A stretch of DNA of 64,000 bases from Deltaproteobacteria bacterium (lineage in GTDB: Bacteria; Myxococcota; Kuafuiibacteriia; Kuafuiibacteriales; Kuafuiibacteriaceae), in the NCBI GenBank assembly GCA_016703535.1, contig JADJBV010000001.1, positions 6,438,001 through 6,502,000 of the forward strand, read 5' to 3'. Of the stretch, positions 1-8,871 are shown one piece after another (the stretch's first letter is position 1; every line of letters begins with the position of its first letter). The translations under genes and the position numbers were made by a program. A model generated the notes under the pieces. That model made no database searches. It was not told where the DNA came from and saw only the letters and a program-made list of their open reading frames with translations.

Positions 1-536
1 TCGACCACGTAGAGGCCTTGATCGACGCCGGCCACGTAAAGATAGGGCGCCTGCCAGAACAACCACCAGTCGCCGCTGTAGTCGCCGAGGGCGATCCCGG
101 GCAGCGGCGTGTAGCTCAGGCGTTGGATCGCGCGAGGGTTGGTGACGTCGTAGATCAGGACCCCAAGTTCACCTTGGGCGGCGAGCAAAAGTTGGTTGCC
201 GTACCAGGCCAAAGAGAAGCCGTGGGCCTCCCGCAGGGCGTGGGTCTCAGGGTCGTCGTATTGGGCCACCATCACCGGCGCCCGGGGGTTGGAGAGATCC
301 CAAAACTCGAGGCCACCGTCGCTTTCGTCGCCGCCGCCATCGCTTGAATAGATGACCAGCAAGTAGCCCTGCACCAGGGCGACGTTGCCGTGGCCGTGGG
401 GGCTTTCGATGTAGCCGATGGGGTTGAAGACCTCGCCCGAGCTGTAGTTGAGGTTGCCCAAGCCCGGGCCGACCTGGGCCTGGGCGGTGAGGCTCAAGGC
501 GAGGAGCGGCAAGGCCAAACCAACGCGGGCGAACAT
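1..536 (-). CDS. Secreted LVIVD-like beta-propeller protein (C-terminus cut off by window edge)
   Basis: The reading frame runs from an ATG at 536 leftwards off the window, so only about 178 N-terminal residues are visible. Residues 1-20 (MFARVGLALPLLALSLTAQA) form a clean signal peptide. The mature part repeats a blade-like pattern: GHGNVALVQGYLLVIYSS, then EFWDLSNPRAPVMVAQYDDP, then AWYGNQLLLAAQGELGVLIYDVTNP. This 'what it shows / Y-D-V-x-N-P-x-x-P' cadence is typical of LVIVD-repeat beta-propellers found in exported myxobacterial and planctomycete proteins. No enzymatic residues are visible. A TACAGG hexamer lies six bases before the ATG with no Shine-Dalgarno, fitting the leaderless starts seen elsewhere in this window. 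The function is unknown; an envelope or secreted binding role is inferred from the fold only. Confidence 0.75.
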   Translation of the reverse strand, partial: MFARVGLALPLLALSLTAQAQVGPGLGNLNYSSGEVFNPIGYIESPHGHGNVALVQGYLLVIYSSDGGGDESDGGLEFWDLSNPRAPVMVAQYDDPETHALREAHGFSLAWYGNQLLLAAQGELGVLIYDVTNPRAIQRLSYTPLPGIALGDYSGDWWLFWQAPYLYVAGVDQGLYVV

Positions 537-603
537 GGCGAGCCTGTAGCCCGATCCCCCAGCCCGGGGGAACCGGGAGGCCGACGTATCCGCCGAAGCG
601 GGT

Positions 604-1365
604 TCAGCGGCTCGGGGCTTGTCTCGACCACCAGGCTCGATAAGCGGCGACGGTGGGGAACTTCTGCTTGGTCAGGGCCCGCAGGGTGGGCAGGTACTCC
701 TCACTCGTACCTCGGGCGCTTGCGCCTTCCGCGGCCCGCAACAGGCCTTCGGTCAACTTCGGCTCCGGGTGTTTGGCCAAGATCTGGAGCGCCCGGCTCT
801 CCAACACCGGATCACCGGCCTCGAGGGCCTGGAGCAGGGCCGGGCCCGCCTTCACCTCGAGCCGGGGCACCTCGAGGAGCCCGGTGGCCGCGGTCCGGGC
901 CACCTCTTCGTCGGGGTAGGCCACCAACACCACCAGCCCCTCTTGGGCTTCTTTGGTTTGGGGACGGGCGGCCAAAAGCCGAGCGGCGAGTTGGAAGCTG
1001 CGGTCCTTGGGGCCCCTCTCGGAGAGGCGGGGCAACACGCCCGGGCTCAAGGTGGGGGCCGGGTTCAAGACCTTGACCACCCAGGCGCCGGTCGCCGCCG
1101 CCGTCGCGCCGTAAGGTCGGGCCAACCACCATCCCAACAGGGCGTCGGTTTCGGCTTGGCCAGGCTCGAGGCCCGCCAGCTGAGGGATCAACTTCGGGGT
1201 CTGGGGGGCCGAGTCGAGTTCGGTCAGGCGCCGCAGGGCCGAGATCCGTTCGCCCCCCAACTCACCTTGGGCTTTTTGCAAGAGAACTTGCACTTCGGCG
1301 TCGGGGGCGGCCGAGGTTGGCGGGGAGGTGCCCATCAGGATCAGGAAAACCGGCCAAGGGCGCAT
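604..1365 (-). CDS. Exported HEAT-like repeat protein, function unknown
   Basis: A 253-residue protein starting at ATG 1365. The first ~20 residues (MRPWPVFLILMGTSPPTSAA) look like a signal peptide. The rest is Leu/Ala/Glu-rich with a helical-repeat cadence, for example ALRRLTELDSA, FQLAARLLAARP, ARTAATGLLEVP and SRALQILAKHPEP, resembling HEAT or Armadillo-type repeats, which mediate protein contacts. The C-terminus (AAYRAWWSRQ) resembles tails of HEAT proteins from Myxococcota and Planctomycetes. No catalytic motif is seen. It lies upstream of the truncated beta-propeller gene on the same strand with 67 bases between, so the two may be co-transcribed. The sequence TAGAGACGCAAG directly precedes the start and closely resembles the one before the metalloprotease start at 12466. 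Confidence 0.65.
   Translation of the reverse strand: MRPWPVFLILMGTSPPTSAAPDAEVQVLLQKAQGELGGERISALRRLTELDSAPQTPKLIPQLAGLEPGQAETDALLGWWLARPYGATAAATGAWVVKVLNPAPTLSPGVLPRLSERGPKDRSFQLAARLLAARPQTKEAQEGLVVLVAYPDEEVARTAATGLLEVPRLEVKAGPALLQALEAGDPVLESRALQILAKHPEPKLTEGLLRAAEGASARGTSEEYLPTLRALTKQKFPTVAAYRAWWSRQAPSR
1278..1291. repeat. Iterated palindrome GCAAG-N4-CTTGC, copy 1 (spacer AGAA)
   Basis: Inside the HEAT-like gene. The coding strand reads V-Q-V-L-L-Q across it, with CAA as the second codon and TTG as the fifth, the frame used by 12 of the 13 copies. Flanks extend the arms to TTGCAAG/CTTGCA. Confidence 0.75.
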
Positions 1366-1398
1366 CTTGCGTCTCTACCACACCGCCATGGGTTCCGT

Positions 1399-4300
1399 TC
1401 AGGGACCCACGCCGACCCCCACCCGCTGAGGCGGACGCGCCACGACCGGCGGGTCAGGCAACCGCGTGCGGAGCTGTTCGGTGATCTTGTCCTCGAGTGG
1501 CCCGAGGGTGAAGGTCATGAAGCTCCGGCCCGCCCGCCACTGGGTGGCGCCGGTGACCGTGCCGTCGTTGGTGATCGCCGAAAGCCCGGGTGTTCCCGCC
1601 AAGGCCGAGCGGTGGGTCAAGGTCGACTCGATCCCCGCCACGTAGCGGTTCATCAACAGCGCCTCGTTGGAGTCGGCGCCCAACTCGGTTACCACCCGAT
1701 CGCGCCGGGCCCGTAGTTCGGTCAAGGCCGGGCTGCCGTCTCCCCCTTGCAGAGCCCGGGATCCCAAGCGGGCCAGGCCTTCGGCGTTGGGCATCGGTGA
1801 ACGGGGGCGCATGTCGCTCAAGCGCGAGAGCACCGTGTGTTGTTCCCGGAGCCCCTCCCGCAGGCCTTGCAGGTGTTGGGTCTCGACCGGCAGTTGTCCG
1901 GCCGCGCTCAGCGCCTGTTGGTCGAGGCTCCGGGCCTGATCCACAAACTCACCACCTCGGCAGGCGTCGATCACCCAGACCAAGTTGACGCCGTGATCCC
2001 GGGCGGTGCGGTTCAGCTGCTCGAGCTGCTCGGGGGTGATGTCGACCCGTTGCCCTCGTTCGTCGGTCAACATCAGGCCCGAGACCTCGCGATCGCCGCG
2101 GGAGCCGAAGCTGCCGGTGTGGCCCGCGAAGTGGACCACCACGGTGCGCGGCCTGGTGCGACCTTCGGCGTCGAGCCGGGCCGCGGGGTCCCTCGGATCT
2201 CGGAGGATCTCGCCCTCGATGGCCCGCATCATGGTCTCGGGTGTGGGTCGGTGATGGACCTCGACCTGGCCCTCGGGGACGCCACCGTAACGACGGAACA
2301 TGTCCGCGACCCGCTCGGAGCTGCGCTGAAACGAGGCCCGATCGCTGGCCGAACCCCGGCCCGAAAACGAAAGGACCTGGAGATCTCGACCTTCGGCCCG
2401 CGCCCCGGTCCGGGGATCGACCAAAAAGTCCTCGGTCTGGCCGTGGGCGACGCCGTTTTCCCGGGTGCGTTCGCCGCTGCGCAACAAGGTGGTCGCTCGG
2501 TAGTCGTCGATCTGGAACAAGGCGTTGAGCGGGATGGCGGGATCGGGCTGGTTGCCGGCGGCCCGATAGGCCTGCCGTGCCCGAGTGGAGGCCCGTTCAC
2601 TCGCTTGGTATCCCGTGTCGAAGAAGACGCCGTATTGGTACCACTGGTTGCTGCTGGTCGCGCCGAGCCGTGCGTCGCTGATCAGATCTTGGGTGTTGGC
2701 CCGATCGCTGGTGGTCACCGCCCCCAGCTGGAAGGTGATGGCGGCGGAGCGGGTGTTGTTGGCCCGACCGTCCACCAAGGTGCGACGCACCGCCTCCAGA
2801 TCCCGGTTGCGTTGACCCCGGGTGAAGTCGATGGGCCCTTCGCTGCTGGGCAAGCTCCCGTTTCGATCGAGTTGATCGAGGCGAGAGAAGGCCCGGACCG
2901 TCTCGTCAAAGTCGAGGCCTGGGTATCGTTCCCCAAAGGCCCGGCGGGCGGCGTCCAGATCTCCCGACGCCGGGATCAGGCCGGCCAGATCCGCCCGATC
3001 GATCGTGTATTCAGGGCCGGGACGACGACCGGTGCCGGGAGCCCGGAGGCGCACCGAATAGTCGCCACCACCGTCCCGCACCGACTCGGCCGCCAACTGC
3101 AGTTCGGCGTGACGGGCTCCGCCGGGTCCACTCAGATCGAAGAGCTGGTGAATGCGCGAGCCAGCCCGGATGTCGAGCTCGATGTTGGTCGGGGCCTGAA
3201 ACACCTCGAGCTGTTGATCGATCTGCTGGAGGCGGTGGGTGAGCCGCTCCCGTTCGGGCAAGGAGGTGGCCGGATCCAGGAGTTGTCGCCGCACGCCCGT
3301 CCGTTCGCCCTGGAGTTGAGCCGCGGTGCCGCTGTCATCCCGCCGGACCCCGTCGCTGACGTTGGTCAACAACCCCTCGAAGGAGGCCCGGGTCATGCCG
3401 GTTCGGCGCAACACGTCGTCGCGATAGGTTCGGTCCGAAAAGTAGCGCTGCAGCGAGATCTCGTTGGCGCCGGTGCCTCGGGCGGTGATCACCAAGGGCT
3501 CGCCGGTGCCCGTGTCTTGGGCCCGCAGGCGTAGGTTGTGGGCGTCGAAGGCCCGAACCACCGTCGCCTGATCCGCCTCTCGGGTGATGGTGCCCGCGGT
3601 GGGCTGGGGCAGGCTGATCTCCGCGCCGTTGGCGCCGAGCAGACGCTGGAGATCGTGGGTCGAGCTCAGGCGGGCCTCAAAGTCGGTGAGCAGCCGCTGG
3701 GCGTGGGCCGGGCTGGAGGCGTGCTGCAGCTGCTGAAACAGGCCGGTGCCGCCCAGCAAGTGAGCCCGCTCGGGCCCCAGCTGGCCGACCAAGGCGTAGG
3801 CCCGGGGCCTCAACTCGGCCGGCAGGTTCTCCACGGCCCGGGCGCTCTGCACCACGTCGACGGCGGAATCAGCGGTGGCGGGCGTACGAAATCCGTCCCG
3901 AGCGAAGGCCTGGAAGATCGCGGTGCGGGTTTCGGCGTTGCCGGCCTCGTAGCCACTGCGCACCATGTCGGCGTTGTATTCGGCGTCGGTCGCTTCGCCC
4001 TCAGGCGGCACCGAGGGCGTAAACAAGGTCAACAGGTTGGCCCGTTCGGCGTCGGGGAGCTCGTTGAGCATCCGCATCGCCTCGCCCCGGACCGCCGGCG
4101 GCTGGGCCAAGACGGTGCGGACCTCGGCCTGGGCCTGCTGCGAATAACCGTGGGCCCGCAAATACAACGCGGCCTCTTGGCCTTCGGCGGCGTTCATCGC
4201 CGGCAAGGTCCCGGCCCGGGTCTGTTCGGCCAACGCACCCCGGGCACCCTGCAGGTAGTCGTTTACCGCCCGGTTCCACTGGGTTTCGGTGGCCCGAGGA

Positions 4301-5295
4301 GGACGTTGGGCCTCCAACTGGCGCCGCAGTTCGGCCTCCCCCCGAGGCGAGGACAAGACCGACTGCATCACCAACGCTTGATCGCCCGTCGCCGCCCGGC
4401 GCCCGACGTCTCGGAAGTGGGCGTCGTCGACTCGGCCGTTGAAGGTGACGGTGTCTGGGTTCCACGAGCTGCCAAAGGCCCGGGCGATCGCCGCCGCAGC
4501 TTCGGCCAAGGCCTCGCCGATCATCTCGAAGAAACCTGGGCCCTCGACCCGCTCCCCACGCAGGCCCTGGCGATCGCCGACGGTGGCCTCTCGGGCCGCG
4601 GCCGCTTCGGTGCCGCTGCGATCGAGGTGGCTGTCGACCACCTCACCGCCGGGTCCACCCAGGTGATAGGCCCGGGCGATCTCGCTGCCCGGGCGCAGGT
4701 CGATCTCGGTGCCGGGCGCTACGGTGCCGGAGTTGAGATCGTCGAGGAGCTCGTTGAGTTCGGCCGGAGCGATGCCGTGGCTGCGCAAGAAGTCTCGAAA
4801 ACGGGCCGGGTCTTGATCGATCGCTTGACGGAGTTGTCCGGCGGTCAAGGTCTCATCGCCGATCCGAAAGCGCAGCTGCTGAGCCGCGCCGTTGCCGCTC
4901 TGCTCGAGGGAACGGCTGAGCAAGTCGCGGGTCAGGCCCAGTTGGCCGATGCTGCCGGTGTCGCCGCCCACGCTCTGGATGCCAGCCCGTCGGCGCGCAC
5001 CGACCCCGAGGTCCTCCCGCACGGCCACGTCGCCGGTGTGGGCCGGAGGTGGGGCTGGGGGGACCACCCCGCTGGCGCCGATCCCGCGGATCGGATCCCG
5101 GTTGCCCAGGGCGCAACCTTCACCCTCGGGGACCGCCTGGCCGATGGAGGCGCCGTTTTCGACCCGGTCGGCGTAGGCGTTCGGCCGGGGATCGGCCTCG
5201 GCCACCGGTTCACCACCCCCCACCTCGGACAACGGGGAAGGCCCGTCCGGGTTGGCCACGGGAAGGAGATCACGGCGTCGTTCGACTGCACCCAC
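1399..5295 (-). CDS. Giant caspase-like (C14/metacaspase fold) protein with duplicated N-terminal module
   Basis: A 1298-residue protein read from GTG 5295, the first possible start after an in-frame TGA. The C-terminal ~260 residues hold a caspase-type peptidase domain. VVVHFAGHTGS carries the candidate catalytic His1059 and VWVIDACRGGEF the candidate Cys1112; the 53-residue spacing is normal for the fold. The rest is hydrophilic with no signal peptide or membrane segment. One module appears twice: about 160-220 (FRDFLRSHGIAPAELNELL, then EIDLRPGSEI and LGGPGGE) and about 630-725 (YRDDVLRRTGMTRASFEGLL, then ELDIRAGSRI and LSGPGGA). The gene is flanked by the divergent asnB, with a strong sigma-54 promoter whose start point falls two bases before the GTG. 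It could be an intracellular executioner protease or an exported effector; the sequence does not decide. The peptidase call is firm at motif level, and the biological role is inference. Confidence 0.8.
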   Translation of the reverse strand: MGAVERRRDLLPVANPDGPSPLSEVGGGEPVAEADPRPNAYADRVENGASIGQAVPEGEGCALGNRDPIRGIGASGVVPPAPPPAHTGDVAVREDLGVGARRRAGIQSVGGDTGSIGQLGLTRDLLSRSLEQSGNGAAQQLRFRIGDETLTAGQLRQAIDQDPARFRDFLRSHGIAPAELNELLDDLNSGTVAPGTEIDLRPGSEIARAYHLGGPGGEVVDSHLDRSGTEAAAAREATVGDRQGLRGERVEGPGFFEMIGEALAEAAAAIARAFGSSWNPDTVTFNGRVDDAHFRDVGRRAATGDQALVMQSVLSSPRGEAELRRQLEAQRPPRATETQWNRAVNDYLQGARGALAEQTRAGTLPAMNAAEGQEAALYLRAHGYSQQAQAEVRTVLAQPPAVRGEAMRMLNELPDAERANLLTLFTPSVPPEGEATDAEYNADMVRSGYEAGNAETRTAIFQAFARDGFRTPATADSAVDVVQSARAVENLPAELRPRAYALVGQLGPERAHLLGGTGLFQQLQHASSPAHAQRLLTDFEARLSSTHDLQRLLGANGAEISLPQPTAGTITREADQATVVRAFDAHNLRLRAQDTGTGEPLVITARGTGANEISLQRYFSDRTYRDDVLRRTGMTRASFEGLLTNVSDGVRRDDSGTAAQLQGERTGVRRQLLDPATSLPERERLTHRLQQIDQQLEVFQAPTNIELDIRAGSRIHQLFDLSGPGGARHAELQLAAESVRDGGGDYSVRLRAPGTGRRPGPEYTIDRADLAGLIPASGDLDAARRAFGERYPGLDFDETVRAFSRLDQLDRNGSLPSSEGPIDFTRGQRNRDLEAVRRTLVDGRANNTRSAAITFQLGAVTTSDRANTQDLISDARLGATSSNQWYQYGVFFDTGYQASERASTRARQAYRAAGNQPDPAIPLNALFQIDDYRATTLLRSGERTRENGVAHGQTEDFLVDPRTGARAEGRDLQVLSFSGRGSASDRASFQRSSERVADMFRRYGGVPEGQVEVHHRPTPETMMRAIEGEILRDPRDPAARLDAEGRTRPRTVVVHFAGHTGSFGSRGDREVSGLMLTDERGQRVDITPEQLEQLNRTARDHGVNLVWVIDACRGGEFVDQARSLDQQALSAAGQLPVETQHLQGLREGLREQHTVLSRLSDMRPRSPMPNAEGLARLGSRALQGGDGSPALTELRARRDRVVTELGADSNEALLMNRYVAGIESTLTHRSALAGTPGLSAITNDGTVTGATQWRAGRSFMTFTLGPLEDKITEQLRTRLPDPPVVARPPQRVGVGVGP

Positions 5296-5307
5296 CCTTC
5301 AAGGGAT

Positions 5308-5323
5308 TGCACCGGTCATGCCA
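5308..5323 (-). promoter_or_regulatory. Sigma-54 (-24/-12) promoter of the caspase-like gene
   Basis: On the minus strand the site reads TGGCATG-ACCG-GTGCA, which matches TGGCACG-N4-TTGCW with two mismatches. The -24 GG and -12 GC have the obligatory ten-base spacing. The predicted start point is about 5297, two bases before the GTG at 5295. Either the message is essentially leaderless or translation begins further inside the frame. Confidence 0.6.
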
Positions 5324-5513
5324 GGCCCAGTCCGGCCTTTCTGCCCTCGAAACGCGGCTCGGAGGGCTCGGCCGGGGCGTGACCAAGCAAGAGCTGCAGG
5401 TCAGGCGCGCAAGGTTGGCGGTGCTCCGGCGCACATGCCTCGCCGAGGGCCTTCGGGCACGATCCGGCCGCACCGTTGACGCCCAGCCTGGGATGAGCGA
5501 AACGCCGTCTCTC

Positions 5514-7436
5514 ATGTGCGGCATCGTCGGAGCGGTCGGCGCCATCGACGAGCGGGTGATCGCCGCCGTCAAGGCTGCGAACCAACGCATGGCCCACCGG
5601 GGCCCCGACGCCGAAGGGATCTGGAGCGACATCGGACCAGACGGGCGAGGGGTGGTCTTTGGCCACCGCCGTCTGGCGATCATCGATCTACGACCCGAGT
5701 CCAACCAGCCGATGGTCGAAGGCCGACAGGCCTTGGTCTTCAACGGCGAGATCTACAACTACCAAAGCCTTCGCAAGTCACTGCTGGAGCGGGGCCAGAC
5801 CTTACGCACCGAAGGGGACACCGAGGTCTTGCTCCGTTCGGTCGAGCTCGACGGGCCGGCGGCTTTGGATCGGCTCCGGGGCATGTTCGCCTTCGCCCAG
5901 TGGGATCGAGATCGCCGCCGGCTGCTCTTGGCCCGGGATCGGATCGGCGAAAAGCCCCTTTACCTGACGACCATCGACGGTCCGGCGGGGCCGCTCCTCT
6001 TGTTCGCCTCCGAGGTGCGGGCCTTGTTGGCCACCGAGTTGGTGCCGCGGCGTTTGGACCCGGTGGGGCTCTCGGGCTTTTTGTGGAACGGCTTCGTGCC
6101 CGGCCCCAACACCTTGGTGCAGGGCATCCGTCGCTTGAGCGCCGGCACCTACGCCCAGGTGGAGTTGGCCGACGTGGGCCTCGAGGTCAGCGACCACCGC
6201 TACTGGCGTCTCCCGGCGGCCTCACCTCGGCCCGACGGTGATCGCTTGCTCGGGGAAGAGCTGCGGCGAGCGGTGGATCTGCAGCTGATGGCCGACGTGC
6301 CCTTGGGCGTGTTCCTCTCGGGCGGCATCGACTCGAGTTCGGTCGCGGCGTTGGCGGTGGCGGCCGGCCGGGGCCCGGTGCGGACCTTCAACCTCTCCTT
6401 CCCCGACGATCCGCTGGACGAGTCCCGCTACGCCAAGGCGGTGGCCCAAGGCCTCGGCACCGATCACATCACCGTGCCCCTCGACGAAGGCGGGTTTGCA
6501 AGTCAACTTGACGCCGCCCTTTCGGCCCTGGATCAGCCGACCTTCGACGGCATCAATACTTACTTCGTCAGCCGAGCTGCTCGCGAAGCCGGAGTGACGG
6601 TGGCCTTGGCCGGCACCGGCGGCGACGAACTCTTCGGCGGCTACGCCAGCTTCGCCGATCTGCCCAAGCTGCGGCAGGCCTCGACCGCCACCCAGTTGTT
6701 GCCCAAACCTCTGCTGAAGTTGGCGGGGCAAGCGGTGGCCCGGGCCAAACTGGGGCCTTTTGGCGAGGTCCCGCCTCAGACCCGTTGGGGCAAGTTGGGT
6801 GAAGCCTTGGGCGCGGGCGGAGATCTGGTCGCCCTCTACCAACTCGCCTACGGGCTATTTTTGCCGGACTTTTTGGCCGAACTTTCGGATCACGCGGGCC
6901 GCTTGCCGATCGGCCTGCCGCCGGCCCTCGAATCCCACGCCCGGGGTTTGGTCGAGGGTGCGCCCATCCTCCACGCGATCTCCTTGCTCGAGTTGACCTC
7001 CTTCACCGGCGAACGGCTCTTGCCCGACGGCGACGCGGCCAGCATGGCGGTGTCTTTGGAGGTGCGGGTGCCCCTCCTCGATCACCGGGTCATCGAGTCG
7101 GTGGCGGCGGTCGATCCCGAGCGGCGTTTTTTGCCGTCTCGCAAGAAGGCCCTCCTGCGGGAGTTGGCCTTGGGTAAGTTGGACCCGGCGATCTTCGATC
7201 GACCCAAGTCGGGCTTCGTGTTGCCGATCGAAGGTTGGTGCAAAAAGGGCCTGGCCCTCGAGGTCGGGCAGACCCTCTCGGATCCCCAGTTGGCCCAAAA
7301 CGCCGGCCTACACCCCGAAACCGTGGGCCGACTGTGGCGGGCCTTTTCGGCGAACGCGCCCGGCCTCTATTGGTCGCGAATCTGGGCCTTGTACGTCTTG
7401 CTCCGCTGGGTGCGCGAGCACAAGATGTCCGCATGA
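5514..7436 (+). CDS. asnB: Asparagine synthase (glutamine-hydrolysing)-type amidotransferase
   Basis: A class II glutamine amidotransferase fused to an asparagine-synthetase domain, 640 residues, the usual size. I place the start at ATG 5514 because it leaves Cys2 (MCGIVGAVG) as the N-terminal nucleophile. An upstream ATG at 5493 would bury it and is disfavoured. Residues 2 to about 210 are the glutaminase (RMAHRGPDAEG, FGHRRLAIIDL, FNGEIYNY). The synthetase PP-loop SGGIDSS is at 269-275, followed by LAGTGGDELFGGY. The enzyme moves glutamine amide nitrogen onto an ATP-activated carboxylate. Its stop codon overlaps the ATG of a family 2 glycosyltransferase (ATGA), a pairing typical of exopolysaccharide clusters. 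It may therefore amidate a sugar acid rather than make free asparagine; the motifs alone do not distinguish these. Confidence 0.88.
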   Translation: MCGIVGAVGAIDERVIAAVKAANQRMAHRGPDAEGIWSDIGPDGRGVVFGHRRLAIIDLRPESNQPMVEGRQALVFNGEIYNYQSLRKSLLERGQTLRTEGDTEVLLRSVELDGPAALDRLRGMFAFAQWDRDRRRLLLARDRIGEKPLYLTTIDGPAGPLLLFASEVRALLATELVPRRLDPVGLSGFLWNGFVPGPNTLVQGIRRLSAGTYAQVELADVGLEVSDHRYWRLPAASPRPDGDRLLGEELRRAVDLQLMADVPLGVFLSGGIDSSSVAALAVAAGRGPVRTFNLSFPDDPLDESRYAKAVAQGLGTDHITVPLDEGGFASQLDAALSALDQPTFDGINTYFVSRAAREAGVTVALAGTGGDELFGGYASFADLPKLRQASTATQLLPKPLLKLAGQAVARAKLGPFGEVPPQTRWGKLGEALGAGGDLVALYQLAYGLFLPDFLAELSDHAGRLPIGLPPALESHARGLVEGAPILHAISLLELTSFTGERLLPDGDAASMAVSLEVRVPLLDHRVIESVAAVDPERRFLPSRKKALLRELALGKLDPAIFDRPKSGFVLPIEGWCKKGLALEVGQTLSDPQLAQNAGLHPETVGRLWRAFSANAPGLYWSRIWALYVLLRWVREHKMSA

Positions 7437-8359
7437 GCGCCGCGCCGTCCCGCCGGTACTGCTTGATCACCCCTTGCCGCGACGAGGCCGCTTACGCCCG
7501 TCGCTCCTTGGACAGCGTGGTCCGTCAGAGTGTGCCGCCGACCAAGTGGATCATCGTCGACGACGGCTCCACCGACGACACGCCCCAGATCTTGGCCGAA
7601 TACGCGGCCCGTTTCCCGTTCATCCAGATCGTGACCCGCAAAGATCGCGGCAAACGGGCGGTGGGCCCGGGGGTGATCGACGCCTTCTACGCGGGTTGGG
7701 ACCAGATCCGGCCCGCCGACTACGACTACGTCTGCAAGCTGGACCTCGATCTCGATCTACCGCCCCGATATTTCGAACGGCTGATGGAGTTGATGGAGGC
7801 CGATCCGCGCTTGGGTACGGTCAGCGGCAAGCCGTATTTTGAAGAGAACGGCGGCCTGGTCAGCGAAAAGTGCGGCGACGAGATGTCGGTCGGGATGACC
7901 AAGTTTTATCGAACTCGCTGCTTCGAGCAGATCGGCGGCTTCGTGCGCCAGGTGATGTGGGACGGCATCGACTGTCACCGGGCCCGGATGTTGGGCTGGA
8001 AGGCCGCTTCACTCGACGAATTGGAGCTCCGCTTCATCCACCTCCGGCCGATGGGTTCCTCCCAAAAGGGCATCTACACCGGCCGCATGCGCCACGGGTA
8101 CGGCCAGTATTTTATGGGCACCGGCCTGCTCTACATGACGGCGAGTTCGGTCTTCCGCTTGACCCACCCGCCGGCCGTCACCGGCGCCGCCGCCATGTGG
8201 TGGGGCTACGCCAAGAGCCGCCTCAAAGGTGAGGCCCGCTACGACGACGAGGCCTTCCGTAAGTTTTTGCGCCGTTACCAGCTGGCCTGTTTGGTCAAAG
8301 GCAAGGCCAAGGCCACCGCTGAGCTGGAGGCCGAGATGGCGCCTCAATTCCGGCCCTAA
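7433..8359 (+). CDS. Family 2 glycosyltransferase
   Basis: A 308-residue GT-A fold glycosyltransferase. The start ATG 7433 overlaps the asnB stop by four bases, implying translational coupling. The N-terminus (RYCLITPCRDEAAYARRSLDSV) and the nucleotide-binding WIIVDDGSTDDT at 40-51 are diagnostic of GT2. A KLDLDLDLP stretch supplies the acidic metal-binding cluster. The remainder contains a long acceptor-side region with VMWDGIDCHRARMLGW and a C-terminal basic helix region (RRYQLACLVKGKAKA). There is no clear membrane anchor, so it would act on the cytoplasmic face. With the amidotransferase it probably forms a two-gene polysaccharide or glycolipid module; donor and acceptor are unknown. Confidence 0.85.
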   Translation: MSAAPSRRYCLITPCRDEAAYARRSLDSVVRQSVPPTKWIIVDDGSTDDTPQILAEYAARFPFIQIVTRKDRGKRAVGPGVIDAFYAGWDQIRPADYDYVCKLDLDLDLPPRYFERLMELMEADPRLGTVSGKPYFEENGGLVSEKCGDEMSVGMTKFYRTRCFEQIGGFVRQVMWDGIDCHRARMLGWKAASLDELELRFIHLRPMGSSQKGIYTGRMRHGYGQYFMGTGLLYMTASSVFRLTHPPAVTGAAAMWWGYAKSRLKGEARYDDEAFRKFLRRYQLACLVKGKAKATAELEAEMAPQFRP

Positions 8360-8373
8360 AAGCGCGCGCCGGT

Positions 8374-8862
8374 TCAGTCGTTTCGATCCGGCGTCGGGCC
8401 CACCGTGGTCTCCACTTCGATCGCCCCCTCGGGTTCGGCGGACACTGACAAGATCGGCAGATCGTCGGCGTTGGCTCCGATCTCGAAGATCGGCTCAGGC
8501 TCACGCTCTCGAGGTTCCCGCACCGGCTCGGGTTCGTAGGGTTGTTGGGATTGCGGGGTGCCCGGGGCCCTCAACTCCGGGGCCGGCTTGACCTCGGGCC
8601 GCCGTACAAAAAATCGGCCCCGCTCCAGGCCGTCGAGGAGGGTGGAGACCACCTGAGCGTCGCTCAAGACCGGAAGTTGGGGGCCAGCCCCGAGGAAGGT
8701 GCGGATCCGCGCGATCGGCAGTTGGTAACCGAGGGCTTGGCGGACCTCGGTGATCGCCGCCCGGGGCGAAAGCAGGGACGCGCCCGAAGATCGATCGACC
8801 AGGTGCAGGCGATCGACCAACTCGCTGGGGCTCAGGCCCAAGTTCCAGCGCAAGGTCCCCAT
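8374..8862 (-). CDS. Small hypothetical protein with acidic Pro/Glu-rich tail
   Basis: A 162-residue protein, third gene of the metalloprotease operon, nine bases after the lipoprotein gene. Residues 1-95 look folded (LGLSPSELVDRLHLVDRSSG, LGYQLPIARIRTFLG, SDAQVVSTLLDGLERGRFFV). The last ~65 are disordered and rich in Pro and Glu (PEPVREPREREPEPIFEIG). It has no signal peptide or membrane segment. I do not recognise the family. Its fixed position after a signal-less protease and a lipoprotein makes a chaperone, adaptor or immunity role conceivable, but nothing in the sequence proves this. It converges on the glycosyltransferase with 14 bases between the stops. Confidence 0.6.
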   Translation of the reverse strand: MGTLRWNLGLSPSELVDRLHLVDRSSGASLLSPRAAITEVRQALGYQLPIARIRTFLGAGPQLPVLSDAQVVSTLLDGLERGRFFVRRPEVKPAPELRAPGTPQSQQPYEPEPVREPREREPEPIFEIGANADDLPILSVSAEPEGAIEVETTVGPTPDRND

Positions 8863-8871
8863 CTCGTCCGC

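Noticed and set aside
1837..5382. Long plus-strand open frames opposite the caspase-like gene
   Set aside because: They mirror the codon positions of the minus-strand gene, are rich in Arg, Pro and Gly, and show no domain motifs. GC-rich sequence commonly keeps such antisense frames open.
5049..5513. N-terminal extension of the asnB frame
   Set aside because: It overlaps the caspase-like gene antisense and would hide the catalytic N-terminal Cys.
6493..6506. Near-match of the iterated palindrome (last base differs); also 48966-48979
   Set aside because: Each has one mismatch in the ten fixed bases, so they were left out of the count of 13 although they may be decayed copies.
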